A stretch of 64,000 nt of DNA from MH13 sp042140245 (lineage in GTDB: Bacteria; Pseudomonadota; Alphaproteobacteria; Rhizobiales; MH13). Both the position numbers and the translations under genes were made by a program. The notes under the pieces are model-generated. The model was given only the letters and a program-made list of their open reading frames with translations. It made no database searches and was not told where the DNA came from. This document shows positions 17,220 to 26,213 of this stretch, one piece after another (positions within the stretch are counted from its first letter, which is position 1; every line of letters starts with the position of its first letter). The stretch spans positions 3,534,001 through 3,598,000 of the forward strand of contig NZ_CP159483.1 in the NCBI RefSeq assembly GCF_042140245.1. Reading direction: 5' to 3'.

Positions 17220-18794
17220 TTACTCAGCCGCTATATTGATCTCGGCGTTGGCCATCCATCTAGCGAGAGCATCGATTTCTGTTTGGGTCATCCGCAAGCC
17301 TAGCTTGCTGCGCCGCCAAACCACATCATCGACGGAACTGGCAAATTCATGCTCCATCAGCCAACGCACTTCAGCTTCAGTTAGCGTTGCCCCAAAGGAG
17401 CGACCGAGATCACTTGCTGTATTGGCACCGCCCAACACTTCACTCGCCTCCGTTCCATAGGCTCGGACCAATCGACGTGCCCAACTCTCCGTTAGGAAAC
17501 CGTATCGGCGGGTGAGGCTGTCAATTTGTGCGCTCACGCCATCGATCGGGAAATCACCACCTGGTAATGGAACGCCTGCGGTCCATGGGGCGGAGACATC
17601 GAGATGATCGCCCAATTTCTCCAACACATCTTCTGCCAAGCAGCGGTAGGTGGTGATTTTGCCGCCAAAAACATTCAGCACTGGCGGACCGTTTGAATCC
17701 ACGGTCAAGACGTAGTCTCGTGTGGCAGCAGACGCTGACGCCGCGCCGTCATCATAGAGCGGACGCACGCCTGAATAGGACCAAACGACATCATCGGTCG
17801 TGATTGGTGCTTTCAAGAACGTGTTGATGAAGGCGATCAGATAATCGCGCTCTTCGTCTGTGCATACCGGCTGGACACTAGGGTCGCTATGATCAGCGTC
17901 TGTGGTGCCGATCAGGGTGAAGTCTCCTTCATAAGGGATCGCGAAGATGATCCGACCATCCTCGCCCTGGAAGAAGTAGCACTTGTCGTGGTCGTAGAGC
18001 TTCTTGGTGACGATGTGGCTGCCGCGAACGAGACGTACGTTCTCTGACGAGTTTAGACCCACCACGTTTTGAATGATGTCACCCGCCCACGGACCCGCAG
18101 CGTTAATCAGGGTCTTGGCGCGCACTGTTTCTGATCGATCATGCTGATCACGCAGTGTCACCTCCCAACCGCCACCCACGCGCGCAGCACGCGTCACCTG
18201 GGTGCGCGGTAAGACTTGCGCCCCTAGGATTTGGGCATCACGGGCGTTGAGCACGACAAGGCGATTGTCCTCCACCCAACAATCAGAATACTCAAATGCG
18301 TGCTTGAACTTGGCATCGAGCGGCACGCCCTCCGGTCTACCTTCAAGCGTGAGTGATCGGGTACCAGGCAAGACTTTGCGCCCACCAAGATGATCGTAAA
18401 GGAAAAGGCCGAACCGAATAAGCCATGACGGTCGCCGATGCTTCAACCACGGCATAACCATGTTCAAAAGCCGCGATGTCGGCGTGGTGTTTTCGAAGCG
18501 CATGTCTGGGTGGTAGGGCAGAACAAACCGCATCGGCCATGAGATGTGCGGCATCGCTTTGAGCAGCGTCTCACGCTCTTTCAACGCGTGGCGAACAAGA
18601 GAGAACTCGAAATACTCCAAGTATCTCAATCCGCCATGGAACAGTTTGGTGGACGCTGACGATGTCGCGCCACCTATGTCGTTCATCTCAGCCAAACACA
18701 CCGACAGGCCACGTCCTGCTGCATCGCGAGCAATACCGCACCCATTAATTCCACCGCCGATGATGAAAAGGTCGAACTGTTCCTGCTTGCTCAC
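17220..18794 (-). CDS. GlpD/EryB-like FAD-dependent polyol-phosphate dehydrogenase
   Basis: This 524-residue flavoprotein belongs to the glycerol-3-phosphate dehydrogenase family; it oxidises a polyol phosphate and passes electrons to quinone. The FAD-binding LFIIGGGINGCGIARDAAGR is near the N-terminus. SSASTKLFHGGLRYLEY, LINAAGPWAGDII, YSGVRPLYDDG and VFGGKITTYR are family marks. The GTG at 18794 has GAGG eight bases upstream; a TTG two codons earlier is the alternative. Both GlpD and EryB (D-erythritol-1-phosphate dehydrogenase) fit. The tetritol genes nearby favour EryB, but no diagnostic residue is known to me. It diverges from the class II aldolase over the repeated operator boxes. Confidence 0.85.
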   Translation of the reverse strand: MSKQEQFDLFIIGGGINGCGIARDAAGRGLSVCLAEMNDIGGATSSASTKLFHGGLRYLEYFEFSLVRHALKERETLLKAMPHISWPMRFVLPYHPDMRFENTTPTSRLLNMVMPWLKHRRPSWLIRFGLFLYDHLGGRKVLPGTRSLTLEGRPEGVPLDAKFKHAFEYSDCWVEDNRLVVLNARDAQILGAQVLPRTQVTRAARVGGGWEVTLRDQHDRSETVRAKTLINAAGPWAGDIIQNVVGLNSSENVRLVRGSHIVTKKLYDHDKCYFFQGEDGRIIFAIPYEGDFTLIGTTDADHSDPSVQPVCTDEERDYLIAFINTFLKAPITTDDVVWSYSGVRPLYDDGAASASAATRDYVLTVDSNGPPVLNVFGGKITTYRCLAEDVLEKLGDHLDVSAPWTAGVPLPGGDFPIDGVSAQIDSLTRRYGFLTESWARRLVRAYGTEASEVLGGANTASDLGRSFGATLTEAEVRWLMEHEFASSVDDVVWRRSKLGLRMTQTEIDALARWMANAEINIAAE

Positions 18795-18876
18795 GCGCAA
18801 TGCCTCGCTACACCAGACCGACGACGATGCTGTTGATGAGACCTATGTCAGCCACGCAACGTCAGATAGTTCGCTA

Positions 18877-18909
18877 CTTTGCAAATGTCTACTTCTAATT
18901 TGCAATTGT
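18877..18909. promoter_or_regulatory. paired operator boxes between the GlpD/EryB-like gene and the aldolase
   Basis: CTTTGCAAATGT (18877-18888) is the exact reverse complement of the box at 7951-7962, and the variant TTTGCAATTGT lies at 18899-18909. The common TTTGCAA cores start 21 bp apart (18878 and 18899), the same spacing as in the other region. Both genes flanking the site face away from it. This suggests that one SorC-family protein, most likely the EryD-like one, controls both divergent pairs. Confidence 0.55.
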
Positions 18910-18951
18910 ATTTTTGCTATGAAACAGTGAGATCAAAGAGGAGATCGCCGA

Positions 18952-19614
18952 ATGGCTACAGAAAGCAACGTCCGACAAGATATCATCGAGGCTTGCCTGG
19001 AGATGAACGCCATCGGCTTGAACCAAGGCACATCGGGCAACGTCTCGGTTCAGTACGAAGACCGGATGCTGATTTCGCCATCGGCAACCCAGTACGCAGC
19101 CATGACCCCGGATATGATTGCAGCCATCGACCTGTCGGGCGGCATGCCCGAAACATGGGACGGGCCGCTCAAGCCCTCAAGCGAATGGCGCTTTCACTGG
19201 CTCGCCTTGAAGAACCGCGAGGATGTTACGGCGGTGGTGCATGCTCACCCCCCTTATGCGACGGCACTTGCGATCCTGCGCAAACCGATACCTGCTTGCC
19301 ACTACATGATTGCCGCTTTTGGCGGCATGGATGTTCCCGTCTCAGGCTATGCGACCTTCGGTTCGCGCGAACTTGCAGACCATGTGATGGCCGCGCTCGA
19401 GGGACGCAGTGCTTGTCTTATGGCCAATCACGGCATGGTGGCGACGGGTATGGGTCTTGAACAAGCCATGTGGCGCGCCAGTGAACTTGAGACCATCGCG
19501 CGTCAGTATCATTTGGCTTCGCTCATCGGCGAACCACATATCCTTTCCGAGGAACAGATCGACGATACGCGACGCAGCTTGAAAGGGTATGGGGTGCAAG
19601 ACGCCAAGGTCTAG
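18952..19614 (+). CDS. class II aldolase (L-fuculose-phosphate aldolase type)
   Basis: This 220-residue class II aldolase/adducin-family enzyme cleaves a ketose-1-phosphate to dihydroxyacetone phosphate and an aldehyde. The Zn ligands are visible: the His-x-His of VVHAHPPYATAL near residue 95 and ANHGMVATG near 160. LNQGTSGNVSVQ near 23 and SPSATQYA near 43 bind the phosphate, and the catalytic glutamate is likely the one in SSEWRFH. An AGAGGAG ribosome site precedes the ATG. A FucA-type gene also occurs in the rhizobial erythritol/adonitol locus. The DHAP product would suit the neighbouring DhaK/DhaL and bisphosphatase context. Confidence 0.87.
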   Translation: MATESNVRQDIIEACLEMNAIGLNQGTSGNVSVQYEDRMLISPSATQYAAMTPDMIAAIDLSGGMPETWDGPLKPSSEWRFHWLALKNREDVTAVVHAHPPYATALAILRKPIPACHYMIAAFGGMDVPVSGYATFGSRELADHVMAALEGRSACLMANHGMVATGMGLEQAMWRASELETIARQYHLASLIGEPHILSEEQIDDTRRSLKGYGVQDAKV

Positions 19615-19630
19615 CAATCAGCGCCGGCCA

Positions 19631-20275
19631 CTACTGGTCTTTGTCGCCAGCCCATTGGGCCAAGGTCTCAAGCAACAAGGCGGCCGACGCGGCACCGGGA
19701 TCAACATGCCCTACTGCACGCTCTCCCAGATTGGCCGATCGCCCTTTTCCCGCCGTCATAGCTGCCGTTGCTTCTGCACCATCTTTGGCAGCCTTTGCTG
19801 CAGCTTGGCCAACACTGGCCAGTGACGCAGAGCCCTTGGCTGCGAGAGCTGCCTCGGCGGCTGGTTGCCAAGCATCGACCATCGTTTTCTGACCGACTTC
19901 TGCCTTGCCTCGGTGGACGATGCCCTCGGCAATTGCGCCGATAACATCGGCCACATCGTCGGCAGTCAACGCATCCTTGCCTTTTGTCGAGGCGGCTGCG
20001 CGCATGAAGCCGGTTGCGTAAAGCGGACCAGCTGATGCTCCAACAGCGTTGAGAAAGGTTCTCGCGGCAAGCATGAAAACATCCGATGGTGCTGCCGCGC
20101 TCTCGTTCGAGGCGAGCGCTTTATCGACAGCTTGGAAGCCTATCGACATGGTAACCCCATGGTCGCCATCACCAATGACACCATCCAGCGCACTGAGATG
20201 GTCTTTCTCGCGCTCAATCATCGCTGCAAGCGTGTGGAAGAGATCGGCAATATCGCCGCCGTTGAGAGTGGCCAC
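19631..20275 (-). CDS. dhaL: dihydroxyacetone kinase subunit DhaL (DAK2 domain)
   Basis: DhaL is the nucleotide-binding half of a dihydroxyacetone-type kinase. From the GTG at 20275, which has AGGAGG six bases upstream (20282-20287), it has 214 residues; a TTG further up lacks such a site. The Mg-ADP/ATP loop GVIGDGDHGVTMSIGF is near residue 35, and GASAGPLYATGF and SANLGERAVGHVDPGAAS follow. The partner DhaK gene lies 57 bp upstream. No PTS protein genes are present, so ATP may be the phosphoryl donor. Confidence 0.9.
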   Translation of the reverse strand: MATLNGGDIADLFHTLAAMIEREKDHLSALDGVIGDGDHGVTMSIGFQAVDKALASNESAAAPSDVFMLAARTFLNAVGASAGPLYATGFMRAAASTKGKDALTADDVADVIGAIAEGIVHRGKAEVGQKTMVDAWQPAAEAALAAKGSASLASVGQAAAKAAKDGAEATAAMTAGKGRSANLGERAVGHVDPGAASAALLLETLAQWAGDKDQ

Positions 20276-20332
20276 GCGCGGCCTCCTATGTGTTCGATTC
20301 AATGAGGTGCAAAGGGAGGTTTTGGACTGCGG

Positions 20333-21358
20333 TCAACCAGCGCGGAACATGGCGCAGTCACACGGATGATCGAGCATGGCCTGCAATTCGCCATCGAGCC
20401 GGTGCAGTGTGATCGACATGCCCGCCATATCCATGGATGTGCAATAGGGTCCGACCCAAGTGGCGTGAACATCGATCTGCCGGTCTTTCAAGCGCTGCGA
20501 CAAGCGCCGGTTGACGATGTACAGCTCCATAAGCGGCGTTGCGCCCAGCGAGTTCACCAGGACTGCAACCTTCTCGCCTGGTTCCGGGTCCATCTCAGCA
20601 AGAATTTTGTCGACAATCTCATCAGTGACCGCATCAGCGCTCGCAAGTGGTCCACGCCTTACGCCCGGCTCGCCATGAATCCCAAGACCGATTTCCATTT
20701 CCTCAGCCCCCAGATCAAAACCGGGAACCCGTGTCTGCGGTAGAGAGCAAGCCGTCAAACCAACACCCATGGTGTAGGTCTGTGCATTCGCTTTGCGGGC
20801 AATGCGCTCGCACTCATCAAAGGACATCATCGTGTCGCACGCCGCTCCAGCGGCCTTGAAGATGAAGAAGTTCCCGGCAACACCGCGGCGTCGCTCAAGG
20901 TCTTCGACCGCGATGTCATCGGTGGTGAGAACAGTGCGCGCCTCAATGTCATCCATCGCTAGCATCTCAGCAGCCATATCGAAGTTCATGACATCACCGG
21001 CGTAGTTGCCATACATGAACAGCACCCCTTCACCACCGGATGCGGCATTCGCGCATGCGATTATTGGGTCAGGTGGAGGTGAAGCGAAAACATTTCCGAT
21101 CGCCGCCGCATCTGCGAGGCCGCGTCCAACAAACCCAAGAAAAGTCGGTTCGTGGCCCGACCCGCCGCCGATCACCAGACCAACCTTGCCTGGTCTTGGA
21201 CCGTCTTTGGCAATGATTGCCCGATTGTTTTCCGACGAGACCGTCAGGTGCTCCGGATGGGCGAGCACAATGCCCTCCAACATTTCGTCGACAGCCTGGT
21301 CGGCATCGTTGAGCAGCTTTTTGACCTTGGGGGTCTTGTCTTGGGTTGCCAGATTCAA
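20333..21358 (-). CDS. dhaK: dihydroxyacetone (or erythrulose) kinase subunit DhaK
   Basis: DhaK binds a short-chain ketose covalently through a histidine. This one has 341 residues, starts with TTG at 21358 and has GGAGG seven bases upstream. Typical segments are VIGGGSGHEPTFLGFVGRGL, IGNVFASPPPDPIIAC, MYGNYAGDVMNFDMAAEM and GIHGEPGVRRG, where the histidine should form the hemiaminal with substrate. DhaK relatives in tetritol pathways of actinobacteria phosphorylate D- or L-erythrulose, so erythrulose is as plausible as dihydroxyacetone given EryC, EryH and EryI nearby. Confidence 0.9.
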   Translation of the reverse strand: MNLATQDKTPKVKKLLNDADQAVDEMLEGIVLAHPEHLTVSSENNRAIIAKDGPRPGKVGLVIGGGSGHEPTFLGFVGRGLADAAAIGNVFASPPPDPIIACANAASGGEGVLFMYGNYAGDVMNFDMAAEMLAMDDIEARTVLTTDDIAVEDLERRRGVAGNFFIFKAAGAACDTMMSFDECERIARKANAQTYTMGVGLTACSLPQTRVPGFDLGAEEMEIGLGIHGEPGVRRGPLASADAVTDEIVDKILAEMDPEPGEKVAVLVNSLGATPLMELYIVNRRLSQRLKDRQIDVHATWVGPYCTSMDMAGMSITLHRLDGELQAMLDHPCDCAMFRAG

Positions 21359-21416
21359 AGGTTATCCTCCCAGTGTTGATTTTGTTGGGTTTCTTGCCGG
21401 ACTGCTCGACACTGGG

Positions 21417-22454
21417 TCACTCGTGTTCCAGAAGCGCCCTTGCTGTTTTCTCATCGGTGACGAGGTGGGTCGCATAGCCACCACGCAAAACAGCTTTGAT
21501 CGCTTCCGGCTTGTCCGGTCCGCCTGCGACAGCGATACGACAAGACACGCGCCGAAGCTCGTCGAGAGGCAAGCCGACAATGCGAGCATCTTGAGCGTCA
21601 ATGATGGCCTCGCCATCTGGGTCGATGCATCGACCGGCCACGACTGCAACGGCATCGCCGCCAGGGCCGCGCGGCAAGGTTCCTGGTTTTAGAATTCCGG
21701 CGCTAAAGATGAGACTGTCATCATGGGTGGTGCAGATCCCGAACACGGCCACATTGGTGTGCTTGAGCGTATGAAACTGCTGCGCAAGGATTGGTTCATT
21801 CATCAAAATGGTCCGCACCTCAGGCGAACTCACGACAGCCGGTGCTGTCACCAACAAACAACGCGCGCTCAGTCTTTCGGCGAGCACAGAGGCACAAAAC
21901 TCAGGCGAAAAGTCAAAGGTAGATGTCGTACCGCCCGTCAGCTGTGCGACGGTCAAGTCTTCCAATCCAGGGTCACCCATCTCCTCAGCCAGGGCGAGAA
22001 CGGTCCGCCCCCAAGCCACGGCGACGACATCTCCAGCAGACAGTTTTGAACTGAGCAGCTCGGCACCCGCACGACCAATGCGTTCGGAGATCGCAGCTTT
22101 GGTGGCTGATGGCTGAGGTGTTGGAACAACTGTGGCGCCCTCCAAACCAAAGGCATCAGCCAGTTGTCCCGATAGCTCGATAGAGCTTAGCCAGCCAGGT
22201 TCGATGCGAACACTGACCACACCGCGCTCGCGCGCATCGGCAATGTAGGCGTTCACTGTCGCGCGCGAGACACCCATAGCTTTGCCGATGTCAGCCTGCG
22301 TCATGTTCTCGCGATAATACAACCAAGCAGCCCAGATGGCCGGGTCTCCACGGAAACGTGCTGGGACTGGCAACACCGAACGAGTCGGCGATTGACCACT
22401 CGATTGGAGGCGGTCAGCGCGAGGTGAGGCTTTTCGGTTGACATTTGTCAGCAT
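21417..22454 (-). CDS. SorC/DeoR-family transcriptional regulator (second copy)
   Basis: This 345-residue regulator is a paralogue of the EryD-like one at 6869. The helix-turn-helix NMTQADIGKAMGVSRATVNA near residue 55 is followed by SorC-domain segments: GDVVAVAWGRTVLALAEEM, VAQLTGGTTSTFDFSPE and IAVAGGPDKPEAIKAVLRGG. The ATG at 22454 is preferred over a TTG at 22508, but no clear ribosome site is seen. Divergence from the GlpV-type binding protein and linkage to dhaKL suggest that it controls both. Effector unknown. Confidence 0.82.
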   Translation of the reverse strand: MLTNVNRKASPRADRLQSSGQSPTRSVLPVPARFRGDPAIWAAWLYYRENMTQADIGKAMGVSRATVNAYIADARERGVVSVRIEPGWLSSIELSGQLADAFGLEGATVVPTPQPSATKAAISERIGRAGAELLSSKLSAGDVVAVAWGRTVLALAEEMGDPGLEDLTVAQLTGGTTSTFDFSPEFCASVLAERLSARCLLVTAPAVVSSPEVRTILMNEPILAQQFHTLKHTNVAVFGICTTHDDSLIFSAGILKPGTLPRGPGGDAVAVVAGRCIDPDGEAIIDAQDARIVGLPLDELRRVSCRIAVAGGPDKPEAIKAVLRGGYATHLVTDEKTARALLEHE

Positions 22455-22697
22455 GAGTAGAATTGTGTCACATGTTAGAGTGAATGGCCAGCGTTGGAGG
22501 TTTTGCAACGTAGTGGACGATGCCGAAAAGCGCTACTTTCAAAGCGCCCCGGGAGGCTTCGAAGTCCGCCAATCTTTCGTATGATGATTGCACCGCGCAC
22601 CCAAACACCTGCGCGATGACATCCAAGTTCAGTCCAAGAAACGCCAGCCGCGCAACGCGTGGGTGGTGACAACGACAACACCCAGGGAGGACTCTTG

Positions 22698-24188
22698 ATG
22701 ACAAACTACACCAAACGCCCTAGCGGGCTCATGATGCCGCGCCGTGACGTGCTGAAAGGCATCGGGGCAGCGACAGCTGCCGCTGCCATGTCGATGCCAA
22801 TAACGAGCCGCGCCTTTGCCACTGAAGCGCACCCGCTGACGGGCCAGAAAATCGATATGAACATCTTGGGTATCGCAGGCTGGCTGCCTTCATCCTTGTC
22901 CGTGGCGATGACACCGCTGTTCAATGACTATGTGCGTGAGCGTTTTGGCTATGAAGTTGAGTTTGCCTTTGCCGAAGCTCCCTTCTCCGATCTCTTCCAG
23001 CGGGCGGCCACGTCGCTGGCGACACGAAGCCAAGAGTTCAACATCATCATTTCTGACAGCCAATGGATTGGTGCTTTGGCCGAGCCGGGCTGGATTTTGC
23101 AGCTCAATGACGTGATCGCCGCCAATCCTGGTCTCGATATCGACTGGTACTCGCAGACTGTCATCGACACCTACATGGCCTATCCAGACGGCACCGAGAA
23201 TATCTGGGGTTTGCCGCAGGAAGGCGACACGATTGCGCTGTTCATCCGCAAGGATATGCTGCACGACGAGGCAGAAAAAGCCGCGTTCCAAGAGAAGTAC
23301 GGAATGCCGCTCCCGCAGACCTTTGAGGACTTTGAAGACCTCACGATGACCGACTTTGAAAAAGTCGCTGATCACTTCAACCGCCCTGATGAAGAAATGT
23401 GGGGCACGGCAATGCAGTATAGCCGGGTCTACGATTTCGTGACCTGCTATCTCTATCCGTTCATGTTCAGCCAAGGCGGCGACATTTGGGATGCCTCGAC
23501 CGGTCAGGTTGAAGGGATCTTGAACTCTGACATCAACGCCATGGCGATGACGCAGATGAAAGACTGGCTGCAATATCAGCCACCAGGCGCCACCAACTTT
23601 GGCATCGCTGAGCAGATTGATGTGTTCACAACCGGCAAGGTGTTCTCCTGCTTCCAGTGGGCAGCGGTTGGCCTGGCAATGATCACCGAAGAAATGAAAG
23701 CCAATGACCAGGTTATGGTCGTTGCACCGCCTAAGCACGGTACCGGTGATGCTGCTGACCGGATCTACACGATGGGTGGTCAGCCTTGGGTGATCAACGC
23801 CTTCAACGATGAAGAAAAGATGCGCGTTGCCATCGACTTCATGAACTGGTGGTACCTGCCTGAGACAGCTCTCGAGTTCGCTCGCCGTGGCGGTAACCCA
23901 GCAGATCGTCCGACACTGACGGCCGACGGGTTCGATGACATCAACCCATGGAACCGTGCCTACAAGTACATGCTTGAACCAGGCCGTTCGCGTGATTTCT
24001 GGCATCACCCAAAATATGCCGAGATGCTGGCCGTTCAGCAGGAGGCTTTCACCTCCTACATGACCGGTCAGACGGCTGACCCGATGCAAGCGCTCAACTA
24101 TGCGGCGTGTAACCAGCAGCAAATTCTTTATGATGCTGGTTCTGCGGCGCAGTCTCCTAGCCGCTCTTGCATTACGGCATCGCTCTAA
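22698..24188 (+). CDS. ABC polyol importer periplasmic binding protein (GlpV-like), Tat-exported
   Basis: This 496-residue solute-binding protein carries a Tat signal: PRRDVLKGIGAATAAAAMSM, ending near SRAFA at about residue 38. The ATG at 22698 has GGGAGG seven bases upstream. Internal segments such as IIISDSQWIGALAEPGWILQ, YLYPFMFSQGGDIWD and GGQPWVINAFND fit cluster-D proteins for sugars and polyols. With two permeases, a small membrane protein and two ATPases downstream it resembles the rhizobial glycerol importer GlpSTPQUV. A terminator-like hairpin separates it from the permeases, which would favour excess binding protein. The last 15 residues are not typical, so a late frameshift is possible. 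Confidence 0.85.
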   Translation: MTNYTKRPSGLMMPRRDVLKGIGAATAAAAMSMPITSRAFATEAHPLTGQKIDMNILGIAGWLPSSLSVAMTPLFNDYVRERFGYEVEFAFAEAPFSDLFQRAATSLATRSQEFNIIISDSQWIGALAEPGWILQLNDVIAANPGLDIDWYSQTVIDTYMAYPDGTENIWGLPQEGDTIALFIRKDMLHDEAEKAAFQEKYGMPLPQTFEDFEDLTMTDFEKVADHFNRPDEEMWGTAMQYSRVYDFVTCYLYPFMFSQGGDIWDASTGQVEGILNSDINAMAMTQMKDWLQYQPPGATNFGIAEQIDVFTTGKVFSCFQWAAVGLAMITEEMKANDQVMVVAPPKHGTGDAADRIYTMGGQPWVINAFNDEEKMRVAIDFMNWWYLPETALEFARRGGNPADRPTLTADGFDDINPWNRAYKYMLEPGRSRDFWHHPKYAEMLAVQQEAFTSYMTGQTADPMQALNYAACNQQQILYDAGSAAQSPSRSCITASL

Positions 24189-24211
24189 GCGCGGCCAAAG
24201 CAATCACCAAG

Positions 24212-24239
24212 AGGAAGAGGCCTTTGATGGCCTCTTCCT
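24212..24239 (+). terminator. stem-loop after the binding-protein gene, probable attenuating terminator
   Basis: A perfect 11-bp stem, AGGAAGAGGCC (24212-24222) and GGCCTCTTCCT (24229-24239), has a 6-base loop. Only a weak T-stretch follows. About 230 bp then separate it from the permease, with no gene seen in between. It may reduce read-through into the permease genes. Confidence 0.65.
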
Positions 24240-24468
24240 TAAAACGCTCACAGAGGCAACTTGGTGACACAAGAGAAACGCTAACGTATCTTCCCCGCCT
24301 TCCTCCCAGCGATGTGCGTTCCTCGACTGAAGGTACCGGACATTGCGTGGCTCCAAACCAACGTGCGGAGCCACACCCCCCTTCCCCAACGGGATCAAGT
24401 GTCGAACCCGCACATATCCCGCTGATGCGCTACTAGCGCTTACACAAGTTTAGGATTCTTGGTCGCAC

Positions 24469-25380
24469 ATGGCGCAGCCGTCTCAATTCCTCAACGACCG
24501 GCGCACCTTGGTGTTTCTGCTGCTGGCACCGGTGCTTGCTTTTTTCATCGTGTTCAACACGATCCCGACACTCTGGCTGCTGGGGTTGTCATTTTACAAC
24601 TACTCACTGACGTCAGGAATGCCGCCGGAGTTTGTCGGTTTCACCAACTTCGTCAACATCTTCTTCAACCGCAACGGTATCTGGGGAGATTTGTCCCGCA
24701 CCTTCATCTTCGTCGCTTTTGCGGTGTCGCTGCAAACACTGCTTGGCGTTCTGTTGGGCTTTCTGTTCTGGGGCTCAAAGAACATGCCTGGTCGGCGCAT
24801 CGCGCTCACCTTGCTGTTCACACCTATGGTGCTAACTCCGGTCGCCACCGGAACCTTTTGGCGGTTCATCTATGATCCCACCTTTGGCGCACTCAATGCA
24901 CTGATGGGTCTGTTTGGCGTGACCGAACCAATCAACTTCCTAGGCGACCCGACCTTCGCCTACTGGGCGGTCCTGGCGGTGGATTGCTGGATGTGGACGC
25001 CGTTCATGACGTTGATGACGCTTGCCGCACTTGGCTCAGTGCCCAAGGCGGAATTGGAAGCAGCCGAGGTCGATCGACTGACCTGGTTTGAACAGCTGCG
25101 CCTGATTGTTTGGCATCACGGCAAGTTCATCTTGATGCTTGGCATGCTCTTGCGGACCATCGACAGCTTCAAAACGCTCGATCTCATTATCCCCATGACG
25201 AACGGCGGGCCGGGACAGCAAACGCGCCTGGTGGCTGTCGAGCTCAACAAACAAGCATTTCAAAGTTTCAATATGGGCTGGTCGTCGGCGTATGCGGTGC
25301 TGCTTCTTCTGATTTCCATCGCCATGACATCAGTGTTCATCCACGTGCTGAATCTGCGTCGTCGAAAGGAGCGTTCATAA
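24469..25380 (+). CDS. ABC polyol importer permease 1 (GlpP-like)
   Basis: This 303-residue permease has six predicted helices, beginning with TLVFLLLAPVLAFFIVFNTI. The ATPase-docking EAA loop near residue 190 is PKAELEAAEVDRLTWFEQLR, in which the usual glycine after the acidic residue is lost. No strong ribosome site precedes 24469, so transcript or start position may differ. Its stop overlaps the next permease by one base (TAATG). It pairs with permease 2 and, unusually, two different ATPases. Confidence 0.87.
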   Translation: MAQPSQFLNDRRTLVFLLLAPVLAFFIVFNTIPTLWLLGLSFYNYSLTSGMPPEFVGFTNFVNIFFNRNGIWGDLSRTFIFVAFAVSLQTLLGVLLGFLFWGSKNMPGRRIALTLLFTPMVLTPVATGTFWRFIYDPTFGALNALMGLFGVTEPINFLGDPTFAYWAVLAVDCWMWTPFMTLMTLAALGSVPKAELEAAEVDRLTWFEQLRLIVWHHGKFILMLGMLLRTIDSFKTLDLIIPMTNGGPGQQTRLVAVELNKQAFQSFNMGWSSAYAVLLLLISIAMTSVFIHVLNLRRRKERS

Positions 25381-26213
25381 TGTCAGATCGTTTTCGACGC
25401 GGCGCCTACTACACCTTGCTGTGGTGCGTTTCCCTTATGTTCTTCACGCCAGTCGCCTGGATCATCATGTCCTCGTTCAAAACGCGCGAGGAAATTCTGG
25501 CCACACCACCGACGCTGATCTTCACGCCGACTTTGGACAATTACATCGAGCTGTTCACAGAGAACCAAAACTTCCTGCAACAGCTTGGCAATTCCATCGT
25601 CATGTCGCTGAGCGCTGTGGTGATTGCCGTGTTGGTCTCATTCCTAGCAGCTTTCTGCTTCTCACGGTTCAAACCGAAGGGGACGAACTTCTTGATGTTC
25701 ATCCTCCTTTCGATCCGCATGCTGCCCGGCCCTGCGGTTATCTTGCCGGTGTTCTTGATGTTCGCCAATTTCGGCTGGAAGGATCAGCACATTCCGCTGG
25801 TGCTTTTTTACGCGATGTTCTCCATCCCTTTTTCCGTTTGGATTTTGAAGGGCTTTCTGGACGGCGTATCGGTGCGCTTCGATGAAACCGGTCTGGCCAA
25901 TGGCGGCTCTTGGTTTCACGTCATCTTTAAGGTTGTGCTCCCGCAAGTTAAGCCTGGCCTGATCGCGGCCTTCATCTTCAATCTGATCTTCGTTTGGAAC
26001 GAGTTCCTGTTCAACTTCGTGATCGGCGGTGTCCAAACGCAAAACATCCCCTACGCCCTGGCTGTCGGCACCTATTCCGATGGCGGCCTCAACTGGACGT
26101 TTATCGCTGCCCTCACCTCAATCTACATTCTACCACCAGTTGCCTTCATCTACCTCTTCCAGAAGTACCTCTTGGCCGGCATGACCTTCGGCACAGTGCG
26201 AGGAGAAGTTTGA
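25380..26213 (+). CDS. ABC polyol importer permease 2 (GlpQ-like)
   Basis: This 277-residue MalG/ThuG-type permease has an N-terminal helix (YYTLLWCVSLMFFTPVAWII), further helices and the EAA-type loop VRFDETGLANGGSWFHVIFK near residue 165. That loop again departs from the canonical EAA-G pattern, in line with the unusual ATPase pair. The stop TGA and the next ATG overlap by one base (TGATG), so translation of the small membrane protein is coupled. Confidence 0.87.
   Translation: MSDRFRRGAYYTLLWCVSLMFFTPVAWIIMSSFKTREEILATPPTLIFTPTLDNYIELFTENQNFLQQLGNSIVMSLSAVVIAVLVSFLAAFCFSRFKPKGTNFLMFILLSIRMLPGPAVILPVFLMFANFGWKDQHIPLVLFYAMFSIPFSVWILKGFLDGVSVRFDETGLANGGSWFHVIFKVVLPQVKPGLIAAFIFNLIFVWNEFLFNFVIGGVQTQNIPYALAVGTYSDGGLNWTFIAALTSIYILPPVAFIYLFQKYLLAGMTFGTVRGEV

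Noticed and set aside
22439..22450. Palindrome TGACATTTGTCA near the second SorC gene as an operator
   Set aside because: With the chosen start at 22454 it lies inside the first codons of the regulator. It shares ACATTTG with the other boxes but could be chance, so it was not listed as a site.
22890..24203. Long minus-strand open frame over the second binding-protein gene
   Set aside because: The plus-strand product has a Tat signal, a good ribosome site and family motifs, and the minus-strand product has none.
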